From Deltaproteobacteria bacterium (GTDB lineage Bacteria > Desulfobacterota > Desulfuromonadia > Geobacterales > Pseudopelobacteraceae): a stretch of 5,501 bases of DNA. Positions 1 through 4,419 of the stretch are shown piece after piece. Where the stretch lies: contig JAURXC010000177.1 in the NCBI GenBank assembly GCA_030654645.1, positions 1 to 5,501 of the forward strand, read 5' to 3'. Numbering within the stretch: position 1 is the first letter of the stretch; every line of letters starts with the position of its first letter. Both the position numbers and the translations under genes were made by a program. The notes beneath the pieces were generated by a model. The model worked only from the letters and a program-made list of their open reading frames with translations, was not told where the DNA came from and ran no database searches.

Positions 1-462
1 TGGGGCGAGCGCTCCGGAGTGGACGTAATTCGCCACAAGGAGGGGGCCGACCCTTCCGCGGTTGTATTCGACGCCTGTAAGGCGGCGGTTGCCCGGGGCG
101 TTGACATCCTGATCATCGATACCGCAGGACGCCTGCATACCAAGGTAAACCTGATGGAGGAGATGAAAAAGATCCGCCGCGTGATCAGTCGCGAGATTCC
201 CGGAGCGCCGCATGAGACTCTGCTGGTGCTTGACGCCGCCACCGGACAGAACGCGGTATCCCAGGCCCGGCTTTTCAAGGAGGCCGCCGGAGTGACCGGG
301 CTGGCGCTGACCAAACTGGACGGGACCGCCAAAGGCGGCATCGTGGTGGCGGTCAGCCACGAATTCGCGCTGCCGGTCCGTTACATTGGTGTTGGCGAGT
401 CGATCGACGATCTGCGCGATTTCGACCCCAGGGAGTTCACGGATGCCCTCTTCCAGGCCTGA
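1..462 (+). CDS. ftsY: Signal recognition particle receptor FtsY, C-terminal part (5' end outside window)
   Basis: This is the membrane-associated SRP GTPase that docks ribosome-nascent chain-SRP complexes at the translocon. Only the last 153 residues of the NG domain are present, reading in frame from base 1 to a TGA at 460-462; the upstream A and N domains and the P-loop lie outside the window. Visible SRP-GTPase landmarks are DTAGR (fragment residues 40-44, G3 motif), LLVLDATTGQN-like LDAATGQNA at about 74-82, TKLDGTAKGG at 104-113 (G4 guanine specificity followed by the closing-loop region) and IGVGE near the end. IGVGE followed by DDLRDFDPREF is the usual FtsY ending, so the C-terminus is complete. 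FtsY is preferred over the paralogue Ffh because no methionine-rich M domain follows the G domain. A GTG at 19-21 is internal and not a start. The next gene has its own promoter 62 nt downstream, and I see no convincing terminator between them. Confidence 0.96.
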   Translation, partial: WGERSGVDVIRHKEGADPSAVVFDACKAAVARGVDILIIDTAGRLHTKVNLMEEMKKIRRVISREIPGAPHETLLVLDAATGQNAVSQARLFKEAAGVTGLALTKLDGTAKGGIVVAVSHEFALPVRYIGVGESIDDLRDFDPREFTDALFQA

Positions 463-524
463 AATATCCGCCTCCAAAAGGGGTCGAACAGGCAGGGAAC
501 CTCACGAAATCAATCAATTGGGGC

Positions 525-553
525 TTGACTTCGCAACGCCTCCGTCGTATAGT
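525..553 (+). promoter_or_regulatory. Sigma70-type promoter of the zapB-zapA unit
   Basis: The -35 hexamer TTGACT (525-530) and -10 hexamer TATAGT (548-553) are separated by exactly 17 nt. Each differs from the consensus at one position. An AT-rich stretch (about 503-519) lies just upstream and could act as an UP element. Transcription would start near 559-561, giving a leader of about 20 nt before the zapB-like ATG at 581. The site lies in the gap after ftsY, so zapB-zapA, and possibly the downstream RNA and fau, need not depend on ftsY transcription. It is read from sequence only. Confidence 0.8.
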
Positions 554-580
554 TCAGCCCCTCGAAAGGAAATTGAACCC

Positions 581-757
581 ATGAATCAGGAACTGATAGA
601 AGTGCTCGAAAAGAAAATCGGCGAGCTGGTAGAAAAATACACCGCCCTCAAAGAGGAAAATGCCCTCTTGAACGAAGAACTGCAACGCCTTTCATCCGAC
701 AGGGAAGGGATCAAATCCCGCGTTGACGCCCTGCTCGGCAAACTGGACGGTATCTAG
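581..757 (+). CDS. zapB: Small coiled-coil cell division protein, ZapB-like
   Basis: This 58-residue protein is almost entirely a predicted coiled coil. Hydrophobic residues recur at heptad-like spacing (L9, I13, L16, L23, L30, L34, L37, V47, L50) among many Glu and Lys residues, with no membrane segment. In Proteobacteria, short coiled-coil genes directly upstream of zapA are annotated as ZapB or as the related TIGR02449-type family. E. coli ZapB (about 80 residues) bridges ZapA at the Z-ring and is slightly longer. The start is ATG 581, preceded by AAAGGA at 565-570 with a 10 nt spacer and by a strong promoter. An in-frame extension back to 386 would overlap ftsY and lie upstream of that promoter, so it is rejected. 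The gene ends 20 nt before zapA. The name rests on size, coiled-coil character and position rather than a diagnostic motif, so a generic coiled-coil protein working with ZapA is the fallback. Confidence 0.7.
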   Translation: MNQELIEVLEKKIGELVEKYTALKEENALLNEELQRLSSDREGIKSRVDALLGKLDGI

Positions 758-777
758 GCGACGCGCATGGTCATCGT

Positions 778-1050
778 ATGAAAAAGACACATGCGGTGAC
801 AGTGCTGGGGCGCGAGATTTCAGTCCGGAGTTCGGCACCGGCTGAAAAGGTCGCGGCGGTCGAGAAGTTTGTCAACGACAGGCTGCTGACCATCGGCAGT
901 GCCCTGAAAAATGGCGACGCCCAACTGGTGCTGACCCTGGCCCTGCTGAACACAGCCGAAGAGCTGCTTGAACTGAGTTCGAAACATGAGCGTGATGCCG
1001 CGCTTGAGAGCAGAATGCTCGATATTATCGGCAAACTGGAAACAGCTTGA
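778..1050 (+). CDS. zapA: Cell division protein ZapA
   Basis: ZapA is a cytoplasmic FtsZ-binding protein that cross-links FtsZ protofilaments and stabilises the Z-ring. This copy has 90 residues, slightly shorter than E. coli ZapA (109) but within the family range. It shows the expected architecture. An N-terminal beta head reads VTVLGREISVRSS (residues 7-19), matching the family pattern around an LGREY-VRS core. Next comes a helix with VEKFVNDRL (28-36), then a long helix (about 47-85), rich in Leu and Ala and then Glu, which forms the dimer or tetramer coiled coil. ATG 778 is the only sensible start because the beta strand begins within a few residues of it. Its Shine-Dalgarno sequence is poor, and a four-codon reading frame (ATG 767 to TGA 779-781) overlaps the start codon. 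It follows the ZapB-like gene by 20 nt and is almost certainly cotranscribed with it. A non-coding region with a likely 6S RNA follows, as in many Proteobacteria. Confidence 0.92.
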   Translation: MKKTHAVTVLGREISVRSSAPAEKVAAVEKFVNDRLLTIGSALKNGDAQLVLTLALLNTAEELLELSSKHERDAALESRMLDIIGKLETA

Positions 1051-1054
1051 TTTT

Positions 1055-1252
1055 AATGGTCTCTCAGGGAGACTTGATCATATATTCGCAACAGCAGCGC
1101 CGCAAATCGGACTCTTCAGCAGCGAACAGTCAAATCGCTTCTGATTGCTGATATCAGAAACTCGCAGAATATATCCTCGTTGAAAGGAAAAATCGCTCCG
1201 AGATCTTCATTGGAGAACCACATTTTCCCGTACGGCACTCGCGAGCCTTTTT
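1055..1252 (+). ncRNA. ssrS: Candidate 6S RNA (SsrS), boundaries approximate
   Basis: The zapA to 5-formyl-THF cyclo-ligase interval is where 6S RNA sits in many Proteobacteria. It lacks a plausible ORF and can fold into a long, interrupted rod. GGT CTC (1058-1063) pairs with GAG-A-ACC (1213-1219), with one bulged A, as a closing stem. ATATATTCGC (1080-1089) pairs with GC-A-GAATATAT (1164-1174), with one bulged A, as a central stem. Weaker inner pairings join CAGCA (1117-1121) with TGCTG (1146-1150), and GCGA (about 1121-1124) with TCGC (1135-1138). The unpaired segments between the outer and central stems would correspond to the large bubble by which 6S RNA mimics an open promoter and binds sigma70-RNA polymerase. 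A short GGC/GCC stem followed by TTTTT (1234-1252) may end the transcript. Length (about 165-195 nt) is near the usual 180. The call depends mainly on synteny and hand folding. I could not confirm primary-sequence conservation or find a strong dedicated promoter. Confidence 0.55.
1234..1252 (+). terminator. Weak candidate intrinsic terminator after the 6S RNA candidate
   Basis: A GGC (1234-1236) and GCC (1245-1247) pair around an 8 nt loop that contains the palindrome CTCGCGAG, followed immediately by five T residues (1248-1252). The stem is only three base pairs in its simplest form, so termination would be inefficient. That would allow read-through into fau, as is known for the E. coli 6S-ygfA transcript. 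It could equally be a processing point or have no function. Confidence 0.35.
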
Positions 1253-1272
1253 CCATTTCCTTTCATCCTCCC

Positions 1273-1304
1273 TGGTCGACCTTCCCGGCATAACACCGGG
1301 ACCA
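1273..1304 (+). promoter_or_regulatory. Hairpin in the leader of the 5-FCL gene
   Basis: CCCGG (1284-1288) pairs with CCGGG (1296-1300) around a 7 nt loop. An outer TGGT (1273-1276) pairs with ACCA (1301-1304) across a 7 nt one-sided bulge (1277-1283). The structure ends 27 nt before the fau start codon and is not followed by a T-run, so it is not a classical terminator. It could stabilise or process the mRNA, or modulate access to the weak ribosome binding region at about 1321-1327. The pairing is seen directly; the role is inference. Confidence 0.4.
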
Positions 1305-1331
1305 ATCCATTACTACATTTGCGAGATAACC

Positions 1332-1898
1332 ATGCCCAAGCGCTCACTCCGTTCGCAACTTCTGGCACAGCGACGGGCACTTGGCCATGATGCATGGCTG
1401 GCGTCCAGTCATGCGGCACAACAGAACCTGCTTGCGCTGAACGAATATCATCGGTCAGAATGCATTGCTCTGTACGCCCCGGTCCGGAATGAAACCGATA
1501 CCGCGGAGATACTGGTTCATGCCTTCAAAGCCGGCAAGCGGGTGCTGTATCCGGCGGTTTGCGGTGAACACATGGTGTTCCGTCTGGTGGAGGGGCTGCA
1601 TTCCCTTCAGCAGGGCGCCTTTGGCATACTGGAACCGTGCGCGGTCGGAATCGACCACCAGGCTGACGAAGCCGACCTGATTGTTGTACCGGGCGTTGCC
1701 TTTGACCTTTCCGGACATCGCATCGGCTACGGCAAGGGCTTTTACGACCGTTTTCTGCAGCACCCCGGTCTGAAGGCTCACCTGGTGGGTCTCTGCCACG
1801 ACTTTCAGCTGCTGGCGGATTTAATACCGGGCGAACCGCATGACATACCCATGGAGATCGTCGTCAGCGACAGACGTATCATCCGCACGGAGAAGTAA
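1332..1898 (+). CDS. fau: 5-formyltetrahydrofolate cyclo-ligase (5,10-methenyl-THF synthetase)
   Basis: This cytoplasmic enzyme uses ATP to convert 5-formyl-THF to 5,10-methenyl-THF, clearing an inhibitory folate and returning it to one-carbon metabolism. The protein is 188 residues, the usual family length. The N-terminus (K3 to R15) has the family's spaced basic and Leu pattern (LR, LL-QRR). ALYAPVRNETDT (46-57) carries the substrate-region Asn-Glu. YPAV (73-76) follows. The signature PGVAFDLSGHRIGYGKGFYDR spans 120-140, with the Gly- and Tyr-rich ATP/phosphate-binding loop GYGKGFYDR at 132-140. HDIPME near 170-175 is the usual C-terminal motif. ATG 1332 fits homologues, but the Shine-Dalgarno sequence is weak (GCGAGA at 1321-1326). 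The gene follows the 6S RNA candidate, the arrangement that gave the E. coli gene (ygfA, now fau) its link to persister and stationary-phase biology. Nothing looks broken. Confidence 0.95.
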   Translation: MPKRSLRSQLLAQRRALGHDAWLASSHAAQQNLLALNEYHRSECIALYAPVRNETDTAEILVHAFKAGKRVLYPAVCGEHMVFRLVEGLHSLQQGAFGILEPCAVGIDHQADEADLIVVPGVAFDLSGHRIGYGKGFYDRFLQHPGLKAHLVGLCHDFQLLADLIPGEPHDIPMEIVVSDRRIIRTEK

Positions 1899-1921
1899 CC
1901 GAGGCCGCGTTCGCGGTTCGG
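1899..1921 (+). promoter_or_regulatory. GC-rich hairpin between fau and rny
   Basis: CCGAG (1899-1903) pairs with TTCGG (1917-1921), including one G-U pair, and CCGC (1905-1908) pairs with GCGG (1913-1916). G1904 is bulged and the loop is GTTC. This gives a nine-pair stem beginning directly after the fau stop codon (1896-1898). Only ATTTACAT follows, without a T-run, so it is a poor intrinsic terminator. It ends 9 nt before the rny Shine-Dalgarno sequence (1931-1937). It may protect the 3' end of fau mRNA, attenuate transcription, or be a processing site; RNase Y cutting its own leader is one possibility, but that is inference. Confidence 0.5.
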
Positions 1922-1945
1922 ATTTACATAAAGGAGGTTATTGAT

Positions 1946-3508
1946 ATGGAAGTAATCATTGCCGTTGTAGTTACATTGGCCGTCGCCGCTGGAGCGTATT
2001 TTGCCGGAAGCAAGCTGAACAAGAAGGATTCCGGCATAATCTTCAAGCAGGCAGAGGAATTGGCCAACAAGGTCATTGAAGACGCACGCCGTGAAGCCGA
2101 AAACATCACCAAGGAAGCCCAGCTCAAGGCCAAGGATGCGGCCATTCAGGCCAAGGAAGAACATGAACGCACTACCCGCGAGAAGAACAAGGACCTGCAG
2201 GTTCTTGAAAAACGACTGGCGCAGAAGGAAGAGAATCTCGACAAGAAGATGACCCTGATTGACCAGAAGGAGATGGATTTTCTCAAGAAGGAACAGACTC
2301 TTGCGCAGAAGGAACAGCTGCTTAATTCACGCGACGAGGAATTGAAGAAGGCGGCAGACGTACAGAACGAAAAACTCGAGCAGATTTCGGGCATGACCGC
2401 CGGCGAAGCCAAAAAGGAACTGATGAATGCGATGGAGAACGAGGCCAAGCACGACGTGGCCAAACTGATCCGAACCATCGAAGAGGAAGCCCGCGAAACC
2501 GCCGACAAGAAGGCCAAGGAGATCATGGCGCTGGCGATTCAACGCTATGCGGGCGAATACGTGGCCGAGCGAACCGTATCGGTGGTTCCGCTGCCGTCCG
2601 ACGAAATGAAGGGACGCATTATCGGCCGCGAAGGCCGCAACATCCGTGCCCTGGAAGCCGCAACCGGCATCGACCTGATCATCGACGATACCCCCGAGGC
2701 GGTGATACTTTCTGGATTCAATCCTGTCCGCCGCGAGGTTGCCCGCCTCTCCCTGGAGAAGCTGTTGGCCGACGGACGCATCCACCCCGGCCGCATCGAG
2801 GAAGTTGTCGCCAAATCGACCGAAGAGGTTGAACTCTCCATCAAGGAAGCCGGCGAGCAGGCCGCCTTCGACCTGGGTGTGCATGGCATTCACCCTGAAG
2901 TTCTCAAGCTGATCGGACGTCTCAAATACCGCACATCCTACACCCAGAACGTCTACCTGCACTCGCTGGAAGTAGCCTTCCTGTGCGGCATAATGGCCGC
3001 CGAACTCGGCATTAACGTGAAACAGGCCAAACGCGCCGGACTGCTGCACGACCTGGGCAAGGCGGTTGACCACGAGGTCGAGGGTTCCCATGCCGTGATC
3101 GGCGCCGAACTGGCCCGCAAATACGGCGAAACCCCCAAGATCGTACACGCGATCATGGCCCACCATGAAGACGAGAAACCCAACTCAGTGCTGGCTATCC
3201 TGGTACAGGCCGCCGACGCGCTCTCCGGCGCACGCCCGGGAGCACGGCGCGAAATGATGGAAACCTATGTCAAGCGCCTGGGGGATCTGGAGCGGATTGC
3301 CACATCGTTCAACGGCGTCCAGTCTTCTTTCGCGATTCAGGCCGGCCGCGAAATCCGCGTCATGGTATCCAGCGACCAGGTATCCGACGACCAGTCGGTG
3401 GTCATGGCCCGCGACATCGCCAAAAAGATCGAGGCTGAAATGACCTATCCGGGGCAGATCAAGGTTAACGTTATCCGTGAAACCCGCTCTGTTGAATATG
3501 CCCGTTAA
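1946..3508 (+). CDS. rny: Ribonuclease Y (membrane-anchored endoribonuclease)
   Basis: RNase Y is a membrane-tethered endonuclease that starts mRNA decay and processes polycistronic transcripts. The protein has 520 residues, the same length as B. subtilis RNase Y. Domains in order are a hydrophobic N-terminal anchor (about residues 3-20, Val/Ala/Ile-rich), a long Lys/Glu/Gln-rich coiled coil (about 30-190) and a KH RNA-binding domain (about 210-275, with GRIIGREGRNIRALE at 223-237). An HD domain follows (about 330-430), with H339, the HD doublet H368-D369 and D424 as metal ligands. The doublet falls at the numbers given for the catalytic residues of the Bacillus enzyme. A C-terminal RNase Y-specific region completes it, ending in EYAR. 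ATG 1946 is fixed by an excellent AAGGAGG (1931-1937) with an 8 nt spacer and by the membrane anchor beginning at once. The gene's end overlaps ymdB by 11 nt, a pairing also found in Firmicutes. All key residues are present. Confidence 0.97.
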   Translation: MEVIIAVVVTLAVAAGAYFAGSKLNKKDSGIIFKQAEELANKVIEDARREAENITKEAQLKAKDAAIQAKEEHERTTREKNKDLQVLEKRLAQKEENLDKKMTLIDQKEMDFLKKEQTLAQKEQLLNSRDEELKKAADVQNEKLEQISGMTAGEAKKELMNAMENEAKHDVAKLIRTIEEEARETADKKAKEIMALAIQRYAGEYVAERTVSVVPLPSDEMKGRIIGREGRNIRALEAATGIDLIIDDTPEAVILSGFNPVRREVARLSLEKLLADGRIHPGRIEEVVAKSTEEVELSIKEAGEQAAFDLGVHGIHPEVLKLIGRLKYRTSYTQNVYLHSLEVAFLCGIMAAELGINVKQAKRAGLLHDLGKAVDHEVEGSHAVIGAELARKYGETPKIVHAIMAHHEDEKPNSVLAILVQAADALSGARPGARREMMETYVKRLGDLERIATSFNGVQSSFAIQAGREIRVMVSSDQVSDDQSVVMARDIAKKIEAEMTYPGQIKVNVIRETRSVEYAR

Positions 3509-4283
3509 ACTGCTTTTCATCGGCGATATCATCGGCAAGCCCGGACGCCAGGCGCTCTCGCGCGAACTGCACCGCCTGGTGGACCGCCACAATGTCGATC
3601 TGGTAATCGCCAACGGTGAAAACGCCGCCGGCGGCTTCGGCCTGACCGAAGAGACCGCCAGGGATCTGTTCAAGCAGGGTGTTCACCTGCTGACCAGCGG
3701 CAACCACATCTGGGACAAGAAAGAACAGGTTCCGTTGATAATGGCCGACCCGCGCATCATCCGGCCGGCCAACTATCCCGCCGGCGCCCTGGGCAACGGC
3801 AGCGCTATTCTGACCACACCGGGCGGGATCAAGGTCGGAGTGCTGAACCTGGAGGGGCGGGTCTACATGAAAAACCTCGAATGCCCCTTCAGGGTCGCCG
3901 ACCGTGAAATTGAGCGGCTAAAGCAGGAAACGGCGATCATTTTTATTGATTTCCACGCCGAGGCCACATCGGAAAAGGCGGCGCTGGGCTGGTATCTGGA
4001 CGGGAGGGTCAGCGCCGTGGTCGGCACCCATACCCACGTCCAGACCGCCGATGAATGCATCCTGACACAGGGAACGGCCTTCATGACCGATGCCGGCATG
4101 ACCGGAGCATTCGACTCGGTGATCGGCATGGGCAAGGAAGAAACCATCAACCGCTTCCTGACCCAACTGCCGACCAAGTTCGAGGTGGCCAAGAAGGATA
4201 TCCGCCTGAATGGTGTCGTGATCGGTGTGGATGAACAAAGCGGCAAGGCGCTCAGTATCGAACGTATAAATATAAGTTGTTAA
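3498..4283 (+). CDS. ymdB: YmdB-family metallophosphoesterase (TIGR00282), putative cyclic-nucleotide phosphodiesterase
   Basis: This 261-residue protein belongs to the YmdB/Dr1281 family of dimetal phosphoesterases. In B. subtilis YmdB hydrolyses cyclic nucleotides and affects biofilm and motility gene choice, partly through RNase Y-dependent RNA levels. The expected ligands are visible: D10 in IGDIIGKPGR, E41 in NGENAAGGFG, N69 in SGNHIWD, H153 in IDFHAEATSEK, and H178 and H180 in GTHTHVQT. AFMTDAGMTG follows near 194-203. The start is placed at ATG 3498 because the first beta strand (VKLLFIGD) should begin at the N-terminus. Upstream in-frame GTG 3477 and TTG 3492 would add residues that homologues lack. 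This start lies inside rny, overlapping its last 11 nt, and has no clear Shine-Dalgarno sequence, so translational coupling to rny is likely. Substrate specificity cannot be read from sequence. A role alongside RNase Y is inferred from the conserved gene pair. Confidence 0.94.
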   Translation: MPVKLLFIGDIIGKPGRQALSRELHRLVDRHNVDLVIANGENAAGGFGLTEETARDLFKQGVHLLTSGNHIWDKKEQVPLIMADPRIIRPANYPAGALGNGSAILTTPGGIKVGVLNLEGRVYMKNLECPFRVADREIERLKQETAIIFIDFHAEATSEKAALGWYLDGRVSAVVGTHTHVQTADECILTQGTAFMTDAGMTGAFDSVIGMGKEETINRFLTQLPTKFEVAKKDIRLNGVVIGVDEQSGKALSIERINISC

Positions 4284-4291
4284 AAAGCTTT

Positions 4292-4392
4292 GCCACGGAG
4301 GGCACAGAGAGCACAGAGTTTATTACCAAGAAGCTAACTGTTTTTTCGTTCTTTACCGGTTTTAAATTTTATATCTCTGTGATTTCTGTGGC
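4292..4392. repeat. Imperfect inverted repeat, dispersed intergenic element type
   Basis: The left arm (4292-4309) and right arm (4375-4392) are each 18 nt, beginning GCCACGGAGG and ending TTCTGTGGC respectively. They pair with 14 Watson-Crick pairs, three G-U pairs and one G-A mismatch. The left side also carries a short tandem repeat, GCACAGAGA (4302-4310) followed by GCACAGAG (4311-4318). The 65 nt between the arms is AT-rich, with a run of six T (4341-4346). Related CACAGAG/CTCTGTG arms recur between genes in several deltaproteobacterial genomes; this is recollection, not a search result. The element fills most of the gap between ymdB and tyrS, encodes nothing, and is AT-rich compared with its surroundings. 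It may be a non-autonomous (MITE- or REP-like) repeat that also acts as an mRNA end or processing structure. Confidence 0.65.
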
Positions 4393-4419
4393 TAACAAGT
4401 TTTTGAGGAGTTATCAGTT

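Noticed and set aside
463..524. Terminator after ftsY
   Set aside because: Only a four-pair CTCC/GGGG stem (472-483) with a G-U pair is present, and no T-run follows.
386..580. In-frame N-terminal extension of the ZapB-like protein back to 386
   Set aside because: It overlaps ftsY in another frame, runs through the promoter at 525-553, and is low-complexity Ser/Arg/Pro sequence; ATG 581 has its own ribosome binding site.
1047..1086. Dedicated promoter for the 6S candidate
   Set aside because: Possible -10-like boxes (TTTAAT at 1052, TATATT at 1081) lack a -35 box at proper spacing, so no call is made.
1455..1799. 114-residue open frame on the minus strand inside fau
   Set aside because: It lies wholly opposite the conserved cyclo-ligase frame and shows no family motif.
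2327..3166. 279-residue open frame on the minus strand inside rny
   Set aside because: It is an antisense shadow of the conserved coiled-coil, KH and HD coding sequence, with no recognisable domain or start signals.
3477..3497. Earlier GTG or TTG start for ymdB
   Set aside because: It would put seven or fewer extra residues before the first beta strand, which the family lacks, with no better ribosome binding site.
4284..4419. T-box or other tRNA-sensing leader for tyrS
   Set aside because: No specifier-loop or antiterminator consensus or terminator is visible; the inverted repeat explains the pairing present.
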